Positions 44,464-54,260 of a stretch of DNA of 64,000 bases are shown here, in pieces (the stretch's first letter is position 1; each line of letters begins with the position of its first letter). Below the pieces are notes generated by a model that was not told the DNA's origin, did not search any database, and saw only the letters and a program-made list of their open reading frames with translations. The translations under genes and the position numbers were made by a program. The DNA comes from Psychrosphaera haliotis (lineage in GTDB: Bacteria > Pseudomonadota > Gammaproteobacteria > Enterobacterales > Alteromonadaceae): contig NZ_BAAAFQ010000001.1 in NCBI RefSeq assembly GCF_039523615.1, forward strand, positions 186,001 to 250,000. Direction: 5' to 3'.

Positions 44464-46131
44464 TTAGTCTTTTTGTGCATTTTTAAATGCAGCAGCCATT
44501 GCGTTTTCGAATTCTGGAGTTTGATTTTGAAGATTATCAAGTACTTGCTTCTCTTCAGCTTCGTGTATCGCTTTGATTGATAAGCTGATTACACGGTTCT
44601 TACGGTCAACGCCAACAAACTTAGCTTCAACTTCTGAACCAGCTGAAAGTACTGTAGATGCATCTTCGATACGCTCTGCAGAGATTTCAGAAACACGGAT
44701 GTAACCTTCAACGTCTGTACCTAAAGTAACAGTAGCGCCTTTAGCGTCAACGTCTTTGATTTCACCTTTAACTAGAGAACCTTTTTTGTTGTTTTCTAAG
44801 TATTCAGAGAACGGGTCAGAATCCATTTGCTTAACGCCTAATGAAATACGCTCACGCTCTGGGTCTACTTGAAGAACTACAGCTTCAATCTCGTCACCTT
44901 TCTTGAATTCGCGTACTGCGTCTTCGCCTGAAACATTCCAAGAAATGTCAGATAAGTGAACAAGACCGTCGATGCCGCCATCAAGACCGATGAAGATACC
45001 GAAGTCAGTGATTGACTTGATGTTACCTGAAACGCGGTCACCTTTGTTGTGTGACTTAGCGAATACTTCCCATGGGTTGTCTTTACATTGCTTAAGACCA
45101 AGAGAAATACGACGACGTTCTTCATCAATTTCAAGAACTAGTACTTCAACTTCATCACCTAAGCTAACAACTTTAGATGGGTGGATATTTTTGTTAGTCC
45201 AGTCCATTTCTGAAACGTGAACAAGACCTTCGATGCCGTCTTCGATTTCAACGAAACAACCGTAGTCTGTAAGGTTAGTAACACGACCTTTAAGACGTGA
45301 AGACTCTGGGTAACGACCAGCGATGTCGCCCCAAGGATCTGAACCAAGTTGCTTAAGACCAAGAGAAACACGGTTTTTCTCTTTATCAAACTTAAGAACT
45401 TTAACATCGATTTCATCGCCAACTGCAACGATTTCACTTGGGTGCTTAACGCGTTTCCAAGCCATGTCAGTGATGTGAAGTAGACCGTCTAAGCCACCTA
45501 AGTCTACGAATGCACCGTAGTCTGTAAGGTTCTTAACGATACCTTTAACTTCTGAACCTTCTTCAAGGTTAGCAAGTAATTGTTCGCGCTCTGCTGAGTT
45601 TTCAGTTTCGATAACAGCACGACGAGAAACAACAACGTTGTTGCGCTTCTGGTCTAACTTAATTACTTTAAATTCTAATTCTTTGCCTTCCAAGTGAGAC
45701 GTGTCACGGATAGGACGAACGTCAACAAGTGAACCAGGTAGGAATGCTCTGATGCCTTCAACTTCAACAGTGAAACCACCTTTAACTTTACCAGAGATAA
45801 GACCTTTAACGATCTCTTCTTCTTCACATGCTTTTTCAAGACGAACCCAAGCTTCATAACGCTTAGCTTTTTCACGAGAAAGAATAGTCTCACCGAAGCC
45901 ATCTTCGATTGAGTCTAGTGCAACGTCAACTTGATCACCAACGGCTACTTCTAGTTCACCAGCGTGGTTTTTAAATTGTGATGCAGGGATAGCAGATTCT
46001 GACTTAAGGCCAGCGTCAACTAATACAAGGTCACGTTCGATAGATACGATAGTACCTTTAACGATTGAACCAGGGCGTGTTTCTATAGTTTGAAGGCTTT
46101 CTTCAAATAATTGAGCAAAATTTTCTGTCAT
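44464..46131 (-). CDS. rpsA: 30S ribosomal protein S1
   Basis: 555 residues with six S1 motifs in tandem, each with a version of GFGIFIGLDGGIDGLVH (for example GAFVDLGGLDGLLHITDM and GCFVEIEDGIEGLVHVSEM). It recruits mRNA to the 30S subunit. Length matches the gammaproteobacterial family (557). Confidence 0.99.
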   Translation of the reverse strand: MTENFAQLFEESLQTIETRPGSIVKGTIVSIERDLVLVDAGLKSESAIPASQFKNHAGELEVAVGDQVDVALDSIEDGFGETILSREKAKRYEAWVRLEKACEEEEIVKGLISGKVKGGFTVEVEGIRAFLPGSLVDVRPIRDTSHLEGKELEFKVIKLDQKRNNVVVSRRAVIETENSAEREQLLANLEEGSEVKGIVKNLTDYGAFVDLGGLDGLLHITDMAWKRVKHPSEIVAVGDEIDVKVLKFDKEKNRVSLGLKQLGSDPWGDIAGRYPESSRLKGRVTNLTDYGCFVEIEDGIEGLVHVSEMDWTNKNIHPSKVVSLGDEVEVLVLEIDEERRRISLGLKQCKDNPWEVFAKSHNKGDRVSGNIKSITDFGIFIGLDGGIDGLVHLSDISWNVSGEDAVREFKKGDEIEAVVLQVDPERERISLGVKQMDSDPFSEYLENNKKGSLVKGEIKDVDAKGATVTLGTDVEGYIRVSEISAERIEDASTVLSAGSEVEAKFVGVDRKNRVISLSIKAIHEAEEKQVLDNLQNQTPEFENAMAAAFKNAQKD

Positions 46132-46221
46132 GATTTATCTTCATTAGTACCAATGTTGCGTTCCTGCGACAAAGGGGTTGGAGTTTAACTTGTTACATCC
46201 TGCTAACAAGGCTGTCTAAAT

Positions 46222-46902
46222 TTAAATGTTGAACGTCTTTTCAATAACTTGAATAAGCTGTTCGTATACTTCTTGCGCTGAAACAGTAGTAGAGTCGATG
46301 CAAATCGCACCTTCTGCAGCTACCATTGGCGCTACACTTCTGTTCGTATCACGCTCATCACGAGCCTTGATATCGTTCAAAAGGTCGCCGATTTTAACAT
46401 CGTGGCCTTTTTCTTTCAACTCTTTAAAACGTCTATCTGCACGTTCTTCTGCACTTGCAGTTAAGAACACTTTTACTTCAGCGTCAGGGAAAACAACGGT
46501 GCCCATATCTCTTCCGTCGGCAATGAGCCCTGGAAGTTGTTTAAAAGCTCTTTGCCTGCGCAATAAAGCTTCTCTAACCCTAGGTAAAGAAGCAATCTTC
46601 GACGCCACGCCACCTACTTCTTCATTTCTAATAGATAAAGTAACTTCTTCACCTTCTAGAATGATCTGTGAACTGTTGTCTGTGGACTGAAATTGAACAT
46701 CAAGATGTGCAGCCAATGGGATTAAGCTTTCTTCATCACTAGGGTCAACTTGGTGATGAATTGAAGCTAATGCCAGAACTCGGTAGATAGCACCACTGTC
46801 AAGGATTTCCCACCCTAACCTTTGGGCTAATAATCGACAGACAGTGCCTTTACCTGCGCCACTAGGACCATCGATTGTGATAACCGGTATAGATTGTTCC
46901 AT
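46222..46902 (-). CDS. cmk: Cytidylate kinase
   Basis: 226 residues. P-loop DGPSGAGKGTV (11-21), ILDSGAIYRVLALA nucleotide-binding segment, ADGRDMGTVVFPDA, and RFKELKEKG lid region. It phosphorylates CMP and dCMP. It lies directly upstream of rpsA, the conserved cmk-rpsA-ihfB order. Confidence 0.98.
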   Translation of the reverse strand: MEQSIPVITIDGPSGAGKGTVCRLLAQRLGWEILDSGAIYRVLALASIHHQVDPSDEESLIPLAAHLDVQFQSTDNSSQIILEGEEVTLSIRNEEVGGVASKIASLPRVREALLRRQRAFKQLPGLIADGRDMGTVVFPDAEVKVFLTASAEERADRRFKELKEKGHDVKIGDLLNDIKARDERDTNRSVAPMVAAEGAICIDSTTVSAQEVYEQLIQVIEKTFNI

Positions 46903-46996
46903 AAATACTCCACTCGCTGAAATTGCGGGCGGTATTATACTCTAATAAAACTGAAATTGAATTAATTTAATTTTAAGCTTTTGCCGTTAATCTTTT

Positions 46997-48292
46997 TTAA
47001 TGCATTAACAAGCGGCTAAAACGATCGAAATAGTCGGGAAAAGTCTTACTAGTAACTTTAGGGTCAAGAATAGTTACGCCGCTGCTTGCAAACGTTAATA
47101 ATGAAAAGCACATAGCGATACGGTGGTCGTCATAGGTTTCTATCTCTGCATGTAAAACATTAGCCGGCGGAGTAACTTTAATGTAGTCATTGCCTTCCTC
47201 TACTTCTGCTCCTACTTTCTTAAGCTCCGTGGCCATTGCGTGAAGTCTGTCCGTTTCTTTTACTCGCCAGTTATAAATATTTGATATTGTCGTTGTCCCT
47301 TCTGCAAACAACGCTGTTGTTGCAATGGTCATGGCGGCGTCAGGTATATGATTCATGTCTTGATTAACAGCTTTAAGGCTACCGTTTGACTTAACGCTAA
47401 TGTGATCGTCGAAATATGAAATATCAGCACCCATGTCCGCTAACACTTGTGCAAACTGTATATCGCCTTGAACACTATTTTTACCAATGCCATAAACGTC
47501 AACAGGGCCACCTGTTATCGCTCCTGCCGCCAAGAAATAAGATGCTGAAGATGCGTCGCCTTCAACCATAAAATGACCCGGGCTCTTATATTGTTCAGTT
47601 CCATCAAGTGAAAAGGTTTGGTAGTTATCATTGCTAAACGTAATACCAAACGACTCTATGATTGACAGCGTAAGCTTTATGTAAGGTTTAGAAACCAATT
47701 CGCCTTTTACCGTAATCTTGACTGGCTTTTTGATAAGTGGCGCGGCCATCAATAAAGCAGACAAAAATTGACTAGAAACACTACCATCAATAGTGAGCTC
47801 TAGAACTTCACTTGTAACACCTGCAAACGGTTTGATATTTAATGGTGGATAGCCTTCTTCACCACCATATTCAAGATTTGAACAAGTACCTGCCAGTGAG
47901 TCAACTAAGTGCCCTATTGGCCTTTCATACATGCGAGGCTCGCCCGTTAACTCTGCAGTCACCTGACTAAACGCCAATACCGCTGCTAAAGGTCGCATCG
48001 CCGTGCCTGCATTGCCTAGAAACAATTCTGATTCAGGTGAATTAAATCTTCCGCCTTGGCCATGAACTATGCATGTGGTTTTATCTTCACTTAGCTGTGT
48101 TTTAATACCCAGTAGGTTTAAAGCGTTAAGCATATGACGTATATCGTCACTGTCTAATAAGTTGGTAATTTTTGTTGTACCTTCGCAAAGCGCGGCAAGC
48201 AACAGTGCTCTATTTGATAAGCTTTTAGAACCAGGTACGGTTACCTTGCCAGTGCAAGATGTTTTAAAATCGAGTGTTAATTTGTTGTTCAT
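46997..48292 (-). CDS. aroA: 3-phosphoshikimate 1-carboxyvinyltransferase (EPSP synthase)
   Basis: 431 residues. Class I features: GSKSLSNRALLLAALCEG, LGNAGTAMRPLAAVL with the glyphosate-contact Gly and Pro, GEPRMYERPIGHLVD, and C-terminal ETDRLHAMATEL and DHRIAMCFSLL. It joins shikimate-3-phosphate and PEP in aromatic amino acid synthesis. The usual K in GEPRMKERP is Y here, a minor change. serC is 17 bases upstream. Confidence 0.98.
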   Translation of the reverse strand: MNNKLTLDFKTSCTGKVTVPGSKSLSNRALLLAALCEGTTKITNLLDSDDIRHMLNALNLLGIKTQLSEDKTTCIVHGQGGRFNSPESELFLGNAGTAMRPLAAVLAFSQVTAELTGEPRMYERPIGHLVDSLAGTCSNLEYGGEEGYPPLNIKPFAGVTSEVLELTIDGSVSSQFLSALLMAAPLIKKPVKITVKGELVSKPYIKLTLSIIESFGITFSNDNYQTFSLDGTEQYKSPGHFMVEGDASSASYFLAAGAITGGPVDVYGIGKNSVQGDIQFAQVLADMGADISYFDDHISVKSNGSLKAVNQDMNHIPDAAMTIATTALFAEGTTTISNIYNWRVKETDRLHAMATELKKVGAEVEEGNDYIKVTPPANVLHAEIETYDDHRIAMCFSLLTFASSGVTILDPKVTSKTFPDYFDRFSRLLMH

Positions 48293-48309
48293 TTATATCT
48301 TTTACCCTA

Positions 48310-49401
48310 CTACTGGTATTTAGTTTCAAACGCTTGCATAAATCTAGAAAGTGCTTCTACACCCTCGTATGGCATCGCATTATAAATGCTCGCTCGCATA
48401 CCACCTACGCTTCGGTGACCTTTAAGTGCGACTAAGCCATTTGCCTTTGCTTCTTCCAAAAAGCTTTCATTTAAGGCTTCATTCTTTAAGAAAAACGTAA
48501 CGTTCATTTTAGATCGGTTATCAAAGTGCACGCGACTTTCATAAAAGCTAGATTCGTCTATTGTTTTATATAACAACTCTGCTTTTTTGGTATTCTCTAG
48601 TTCTATTTTTTCCACGCCGCCCTGAGAAAGTAACCAATCAAAAACCAATTTAGATAAATAGATAGCGAATGTAGGCGGTGTGTTAAACATGCTCTCTTTT
48701 TCCGCTGTTACTTTGTAATTAAGCAGAGACGGTATATTTGAAGGGCTTCTTTTTAGTAACGCGTTATTAATGATAACGATACCCATGCCCGATGGCCCTA
48801 TGTTTTTTTGTGCACCTGCATAAATTAAGTCATAGTCTTCAATATTAATTCGTCTTGAAAGAATATTTGACGACATGTCCGCTACGATAACTTGACTGCC
48901 ATTCACTTTAAGTGCATTCGGCGATTCAAATATTTCTATACCATCAACAGTTTCATTCGGGCAATAATGGAGAAAGTCTGACTTGCTCGGTATAGACCAA
49001 TCAGACATTGGTTTTACTCTTTTCAAACCATTTTCAACAACTGTACATTGCTGCTCTCTAGCATCTATAAATTTATTAGCCTCATCGACTGCATCTGCTG
49101 ACCAAGCTCCGGTTGTATAATAACTACCAACATTACCTAGTGTTAAATTCATTGGAACTGCAGCAAATTGCCCCCTGCCACCACCTTGCATAAATAAGAT
49201 ACTATAATTATCAGGTACACTGAGGAGTTGCTTTAAACCCGAAACTGCACTTTTGTATACGTCTATAAACTCGCTACTTCTGTGGCTCATTTCAATAACA
49301 GAACAGCCGGTTTCTTGCCAATTAAGAAATTCAGCTTGTGCTTTTTTCATTACGTCTTTTGGTAAAGTTGCAGGTCCCGCGCAGAAATTATATACCGTCA
49401 T
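48310..49401 (-). CDS. serC: Phosphoserine aminotransferase
   Basis: 363 residues, class V PLP aminotransferase. Start YNFCAGPATLP, phosphate-binding GGGRGQFAAVPMN, PLP lysine in YAGAQKNIGPSGMGIV, and C-terminal GHRSVGGMRASIYNAMP. It makes 3-phosphoserine for serine and pyridoxine synthesis. Upstream of aroA in a serC-aroA unit. Confidence 0.98.
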   Translation of the reverse strand: MTVYNFCAGPATLPKDVMKKAQAEFLNWQETGCSVIEMSHRSSEFIDVYKSAVSGLKQLLSVPDNYSILFMQGGGRGQFAAVPMNLTLGNVGSYYTTGAWSADAVDEANKFIDAREQQCTVVENGLKRVKPMSDWSIPSKSDFLHYCPNETVDGIEIFESPNALKVNGSQVIVADMSSNILSRRINIEDYDLIYAGAQKNIGPSGMGIVIINNALLKRSPSNIPSLLNYKVTAEKESMFNTPPTFAIYLSKLVFDWLLSQGGVEKIELENTKKAELLYKTIDESSFYESRVHFDNRSKMNVTFFLKNEALNESFLEEAKANGLVALKGHRSVGGMRASIYNAMPYEGVEALSRFMQAFETKYQ

Positions 49402-49492
49402 TATTTACTCTGTTTCTATAAGGGTTTAGGGCTTTATTGAACAAATACTCTAACCTTTGAGTTACGGTTTAACAAGCTTAAATGTGTCTAAA

Positions 49493-50977
49493 TTAGAATA
49501 ACGAAAACTGGCTTTTGTTTAGCTTGTCGTTGCTTTTCGTCTTAGGCTTATTTGTTGTTCGTTTTCTGCTGGCGTGAGTTTTTATGACTCTTTGTTTTTC
49601 ATTTGGATCGGCGTGTGTTGCTAAATACTCTTTGATTTTAAGTCGAGAGTTTTTTACCAGAATTTCTGGTGATTCACTTTTAGGGTAAATATCTTCTTTT
49701 AGCCCTGGGTATAACCATGGTTGTTGTACAAAAGTGTTGGGAACATGGGCTAGCTCAGGAATCCATTTTCTTACAAACTCATTTTTAGGGTCATACTTTT
49801 CTGCTTGTTTTACAGGATTGTACATTCTAAATGGGTTAATGCCCGTTACACCTGATTGCATTTGAATTTGAGGGTAATGAATGCCTGGCTCATAATCGAT
49901 AAACATTTGCGCTAAGTGACTTGCTGGCTTTTGCCAATGTAACCATAAGTGGTAACTGGAAAATGCCGTTAACATGGCTCTCATTCGAAAGTTAATCCAA
50001 CCGGTATGGTTCAACATCCTCATACACGCGTCTACAAAAGGTACGCCTGTGTTTCCCATTCTCCACGAGTTAAATCTATCTTGGTCAAATTCATTACGGC
50101 GCATCAAATCAAAACTTTTGTTTACCGCTTGGAATTCGTGTGATGGTTCAGTTTCAAACTTTTGAATAAAATGACTATGCCAAAATAATCGAGACACAAA
50201 CCCACTTTTGTTACGGGACCCTAGTTCATCGCTTATTTGCCAGGCTTTTTGCATTACGTCTTTTAAAGACAATACTCCATGGGCCAAATATGGGCTAAGT
50301 CTAGAACTCGATCTTACACTTTTTAATGGACTTGAAATACCATATAGATAGTCTTTGACTCGACTCTCTAAAAAACTGTTTAATACTGTGTGCGCAGATT
50401 CTATTCCGCCAGTTTGGCAGTCATTTGCAAAAAAGTTGTCATTTCCACAATAGCAGTCTAACAACTCTAAACCCGTGGTTCTGGGTAAAAAAGAATGCCC
50501 ACTGGGTATTGATAAGGTATTGTCATCAAAAAATTCTATCGCGCTTTCTTGCCATTTGTCCCTATTTAGGTTGCCTCGTATAACTGGTTTCTGTTTAAAC
50601 TCTTTCCAAACAACGTTGTTTTCTCTTGCCCATTTTTTTACTTCTATGTCTCTTTTAAAAGTCCAACTATTACCTGTTTCTTCATGGCTTAATAATTTAT
50701 TAATGGCAACATGCTTCATGATGTTTGAAAGGATTTCAGTAACGCTGCCTTTGCGAACCGTTAAGTTAAACTGCCTAGATTCTAAGTTTTTTGCCAGGCT
50801 TTTTAATGACTCTTTTATAAAAGTAAACTGCCTAGCGCTCGTATCTTCTAGATTCCAATAGTCTGGTTCTACTACATACAGAACAATAATAGGCAGGCCA
50901 TCGTTAGCTGCATAATGTAACGCGTTATGGTCGTTTACCCTCAAATCTCGCTTTAACCAAACAATATTCACACTCAT
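49493..50977 (-). CDS. Cryptochrome/photolyase family protein
   Basis: 494 residues. N-terminal Rossmann-type antenna domain (NIVWLKRDLRVNDHNAL) and C-terminal FAD domain with SRLSPYLAHGVLSLKDV, RMGNTGVPFVDACMRML, TGWINFRMRAM and the final NPFRMYNPVKQ. The last motif differs from the usual INPxRxFNP of class I CPD photolyases, so it is a divergent subgroup; DNA repair or a photoreceptor role is possible. The C-terminal 45 residues are basic and low in complexity. Confidence 0.9.
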   Translation of the reverse strand: MSVNIVWLKRDLRVNDHNALHYAANDGLPIIVLYVVEPDYWNLEDTSARQFTFIKESLKSLAKNLESRQFNLTVRKGSVTEILSNIMKHVAINKLLSHEETGNSWTFKRDIEVKKWARENNVVWKEFKQKPVIRGNLNRDKWQESAIEFFDDNTLSIPSGHSFLPRTTGLELLDCYCGNDNFFANDCQTGGIESAHTVLNSFLESRVKDYLYGISSPLKSVRSSSRLSPYLAHGVLSLKDVMQKAWQISDELGSRNKSGFVSRLFWHSHFIQKFETEPSHEFQAVNKSFDLMRRNEFDQDRFNSWRMGNTGVPFVDACMRMLNHTGWINFRMRAMLTAFSSYHLWLHWQKPASHLAQMFIDYEPGIHYPQIQMQSGVTGINPFRMYNPVKQAEKYDPKNEFVRKWIPELAHVPNTFVQQPWLYPGLKEDIYPKSESPEILVKNSRLKIKEYLATHADPNEKQRVIKTHASRKRTTNKPKTKSNDKLNKSQFSLF

Positions 50978-51117
50978 TTACGGCAGACACTCTTAATCTT
51001 TGAACAGGTAGTTAAAACATACTTTGTTACTTTGTTACTTTTTTAAAATTTAACTTTTAAACCTTTTTCTATTTTTACGTGACTTACGATAAAACTAGTC
51101 AAAAAAGAATGGAATTT

Positions 51118-51192
51118 ATGAAAACTATTTTTAAGGACATAATTGGTTTTGTAGCAACAATGAGCTTTTGTTCATACGGAGCAGATTTTTAG
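51118..51192 (+). CDS. Possible 24-residue peptide
   Basis: ATG to TAG, starting MKTIFKDIIGFVATMSF and ending YGADF, with a purine-rich AAGAATGGAA before the ATG. The N-terminus resembles a short signal or membrane peptide. It is on the opposite strand to both neighbours. No clear promoter or conservation can be judged from sequence alone, so it could be chance. Confidence 0.2.
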   Translation: MKTIFKDIIGFVATMSFCSYGADF

Positions 51193-51256
51193 TGAAGTAC
51201 ACAGATATAGAAAGAAACACAAATTTAACAGAACATAGATTCGAACAACGGATACT

Positions 51257-51284
51257 AAAAAGGCCCCTAACTAGGAGCCTTTTC
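51257..51284 (-). terminator. gyrA terminator
   Basis: On the minus strand AGGCTCCT-AGTT-AGGGGCCT (one mismatch) followed by TTTTT, about 33 bases after the gyrA stop. Confidence 0.85.
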
Positions 51285-51316
51285 TATATTTTTTTGTAAC
51301 GAGTATTAACTACTAA

Positions 51317-54016
51317 TTACGCGTCGTCTTCAGCATTATCTTCTGCGTCATCACTTTTATCTTGTGACTCTTCAGCTTCAGACGTTGTTTCTTCAGAAGT
51401 GTTTGCCTCACTTACAATTGGAGTGCCGTCTTCATTTAGCGCCTCAACAATAATTGGGTTACCATCTTCATCTAGTTCAACTTCGTCTTCAATTTCTTCA
51501 ACACGAGCTAGACCAACAACAAGTTCACCTTCAATCGTTCTTATTAGTCGAACACCTTGAGTATTACGACCTACAACTGAAACTTCTTCAACTCGAGTTC
51601 GAACTAACGTGCCTTTATCACTAATAATCATGATTTCATGTGTATCAGCAACTTGGGTTGCACCAACAACAAGGCCGTTACGCTCACTAACTTTAATTGA
51701 AACAACACCCTGAGTAGCACGGCTCTTCGCTGGATACTCATGTTGTGGCGTTCTCTTACCAAAGCCATTTTCTGTGATCGTTAAAATGTTGTCGTCATGG
51801 TTAGGAATAATTAATGAAACAACTTTAGCGTCGTCCGTTAACTTAATACCGCGTACACCTGTTGCTGTACGGCCCATGCCTCTTACTTGGTTTTCATGGA
51901 AACGAACCACTTTACCGTTTTGAGAGAACAACATGATTTCGTCTTCACCGTTAGTGATATCTACACCAATCAGCTTGTCACCATCGTTAAGATTTACAGC
52001 GATGATACCGTTTGAACGAGGACGAGAGTATTCAGTAAGCGCTGTCTTTTTAACAGTACCATTAGCCGTTGCCATAAAGACAAACTTGCCTTCTTCAAAC
52101 TCACGCACTGGTAATATAGCAGTGATTTTCTCATCTGGGTCTAACGGTAAGATATTTACAATTGGACGACCACGAGATTGACGACTTGCCAGTGGTAATT
52201 GGTAAACCTTCAACCAATACAAACGACCAAAGTCTGAGAAGCAAAGAATAGTGTCATGCGTGTTAGCAATAAGTAGCTTTTCAATGAAATCTTCGTCTTT
52301 CATCTTAGTTGCTGACTTACCACGGCCACCACGGCGCTGCGCTTGATAATCCGTTAACGGTTGATATTTTGTGTAACCTTCGTGAGAAAGTGTAACAACT
52401 ACATCTTCTTCGTTAATCAAATCTTCTAAATTGATGTCATGAGACGCATCTCGAATTTCTGTACAGCGATCATCACCGTAGGTAACTCGGATTAAATCAA
52501 GTTCTTCGCGAATTACTTCCATTAAGCGCTCTGGGCTGCCTAAAATCTCTAGTAGTTCTGCGATTAGTTCTAGTAACTCGGCATATTCGCCAAGGATTTT
52601 CTCATGTTCTAAACCGGTTAGTTTGTGAAGACGTAGTTCTAATATCGCTTGAGCTTGTTGCTCGGTCATGAAGTATTGACCATCGCGAATACCATACTCA
52701 TCTTCTAACCATTCAGGACGCGCTGCATCATCACCGGCACGTTCTAACATTGCTGCTACAGAACCTAGGTTCCATCCACGCGCAGTTAAACGCGTTTTTG
52801 CTTCCGCAGGTGTAGGCGATGTTTTGATTAATTCTATGATTTCATCAATGTTTGCTAACGCAATCGCTAAAGCTTCAAGAATATGAGCACGGTCTCTGGC
52901 TTTACGTAAATCAAATACGGTTCTACGAGTTACAACTTCACGTCTATGCGACAGAAACGCTTCTAGCATTTCTTTTAGGTTGAATATTTTAGGCTGACCG
53001 TGGTCTAGCGCTACCATATTCATACCAAATACTGTCTGCATTTGAGTTAAAGCAAATAAGTGATTAAGAATTACTTCTGTCGGTTCACCACGCTTAAGCT
53101 CAATAACGATACGCATGCCGTCTTTATCAGACTCATCGCGCAACGCTGAAATGCCTTCAAGTTTTTTGTCTTTAACTAACTCAGCAATTTTTTCAATTAA
53201 CCGAGCTTTGTTTACTTGGTATGGAATTTCGTCAACAACAATAGTGTCTTTACCCGTTTTCTCATCAGTTTCGATATGAGTTTGAGCACGGATATAAACT
53301 TTACCACGGCCAGTACGGTAAGCTTCTTCTATACCTTTACGTCCATTAATGATTGCCCCTGTAGGGAAATCAGGACCTGGTATATGAGTCATTAACTCTT
53401 CTAAATCAATATCTTCATTATGCGAAAGTGCTAACGTAGCATCAATAACTTCACGTAATGAATGAGGTGGAATGTTTGTTGCCATACCTACGGCGATACC
53501 AGAAGAACCATTTACTAATAAAGCGGGTACTTTAGTTGGTAATACAGCAGGAATATGCTCAGTACCATCATAGTTCGGAACAAAGTCTACAGTTTCTTTC
53601 TCAAGGTCAGCTAGAAGTTCATGCGCAATTTTTTCCATACGGACTTCCGTATAACGCATTGCGGCTGCTGAGTCTCCGTCGATAGAACCAAAGTTACCTT
53701 GGCCGTCTACTAATGTATAACGAAGGGAAAATGGTTGAGCCATACGTACGATTGTATCGTAAACGGCGCTATCACCATGTGGATGGTATTTACCTATTAC
53801 ATCACCTACTACACGAGCAGATTTTTTGTAAGGTTTGTTCCAGTCATTGCGCAATTCATTCATTGCGAATAATACACGTCGATGTACTGGTTTTAATCCA
53901 TCACGAACATCTGGTAATGCACGACCTACAATTACGCTCATCGCATAATCTAGGTAACTGGTTTTTAATTCTTCTTCAATATTAATCGGGCTAATATTGT
54001 TGGCAAGATCTGTCAT
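51317..54016 (-). CDS. gyrA: DNA gyrase subunit A
   Basis: 899 residues. Catalytic tyrosine in AAAMRYTEVRM; the quinolone-determining region reads HPHGDSAVYDTIV, with Ser and Asp at the positions of E. coli Ser83 and Asp87 (sensitive type). GyrA box QRRGGRGK and six-bladed C-terminal repeats are present. It ends in a long acidic tail rich in E, D and S, longer than in E. coli. It introduces negative supercoils with GyrB. Confidence 0.99.
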   Translation of the reverse strand: MTDLANNISPINIEEELKTSYLDYAMSVIVGRALPDVRDGLKPVHRRVLFAMNELRNDWNKPYKKSARVVGDVIGKYHPHGDSAVYDTIVRMAQPFSLRYTLVDGQGNFGSIDGDSAAAMRYTEVRMEKIAHELLADLEKETVDFVPNYDGTEHIPAVLPTKVPALLVNGSSGIAVGMATNIPPHSLREVIDATLALSHNEDIDLEELMTHIPGPDFPTGAIINGRKGIEEAYRTGRGKVYIRAQTHIETDEKTGKDTIVVDEIPYQVNKARLIEKIAELVKDKKLEGISALRDESDKDGMRIVIELKRGEPTEVILNHLFALTQMQTVFGMNMVALDHGQPKIFNLKEMLEAFLSHRREVVTRRTVFDLRKARDRAHILEALAIALANIDEIIELIKTSPTPAEAKTRLTARGWNLGSVAAMLERAGDDAARPEWLEDEYGIRDGQYFMTEQQAQAILELRLHKLTGLEHEKILGEYAELLELIAELLEILGSPERLMEVIREELDLIRVTYGDDRCTEIRDASHDINLEDLINEEDVVVTLSHEGYTKYQPLTDYQAQRRGGRGKSATKMKDEDFIEKLLIANTHDTILCFSDFGRLYWLKVYQLPLASRQSRGRPIVNILPLDPDEKITAILPVREFEEGKFVFMATANGTVKKTALTEYSRPRSNGIIAVNLNDGDKLIGVDITNGEDEIMLFSQNGKVVRFHENQVRGMGRTATGVRGIKLTDDAKVVSLIIPNHDDNILTITENGFGKRTPQHEYPAKSRATQGVVSIKVSERNGLVVGATQVADTHEIMIISDKGTLVRTRVEEVSVVGRNTQGVRLIRTIEGELVVGLARVEEIEDEVELDEDGNPIIVEALNEDGTPIVSEANTSEETTSEAEESQDKSDDAEDNAEDDA

Positions 54017-54182
54017 AAACGCACTGTTCCCTGCAACTACTTTAATGAAGTTTTATTGTTATAAAGTCAGCTCGCGATTGTAACACAATGACGATTACTG
54101 GCTAGTTTAAATTAGTAATTTGTACTACTTCCATTTAAATATCAATCTATAAGTTTATACAAAAACAAAACTTTTCTACTTC

Positions 54183-54203
54183 AAAGATCCTTTTAGGATC
54201 TTT
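54183..54203. terminator. Perfect 9-bp hairpin between divergent gyrA and ubiG
   Basis: AAAGATCCT-TTT-AGGATCTTT. It lies 57 bases upstream of ubiG, between two divergent genes, where a terminator is not expected. It could block antisense transcription from the gyrA side or regulate ubiG. Confidence 0.5.
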
Positions 54204-54260
54204 ATAATAAATTTTAGATATGCCATCGTACGTCTGTGGCGACTAATTATATGGATCAAA

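Larger units (their letters stand above)
50978..51316. other. Intergenic stretch between photolyase and gyrA
   Basis: About 340 bases. It holds the gyrA terminator near its right end and a possible 24-codon plus-strand frame. Apart from AT-rich stretches I see nothing else. Confidence 0.6.

Noticed and set aside
44464..46131. Several long open frames on both strands inside rpsA and gyrA
   Set aside because: They are overlaps in other frames of strongly recognised genes, with no ribosome-binding sites or family features.
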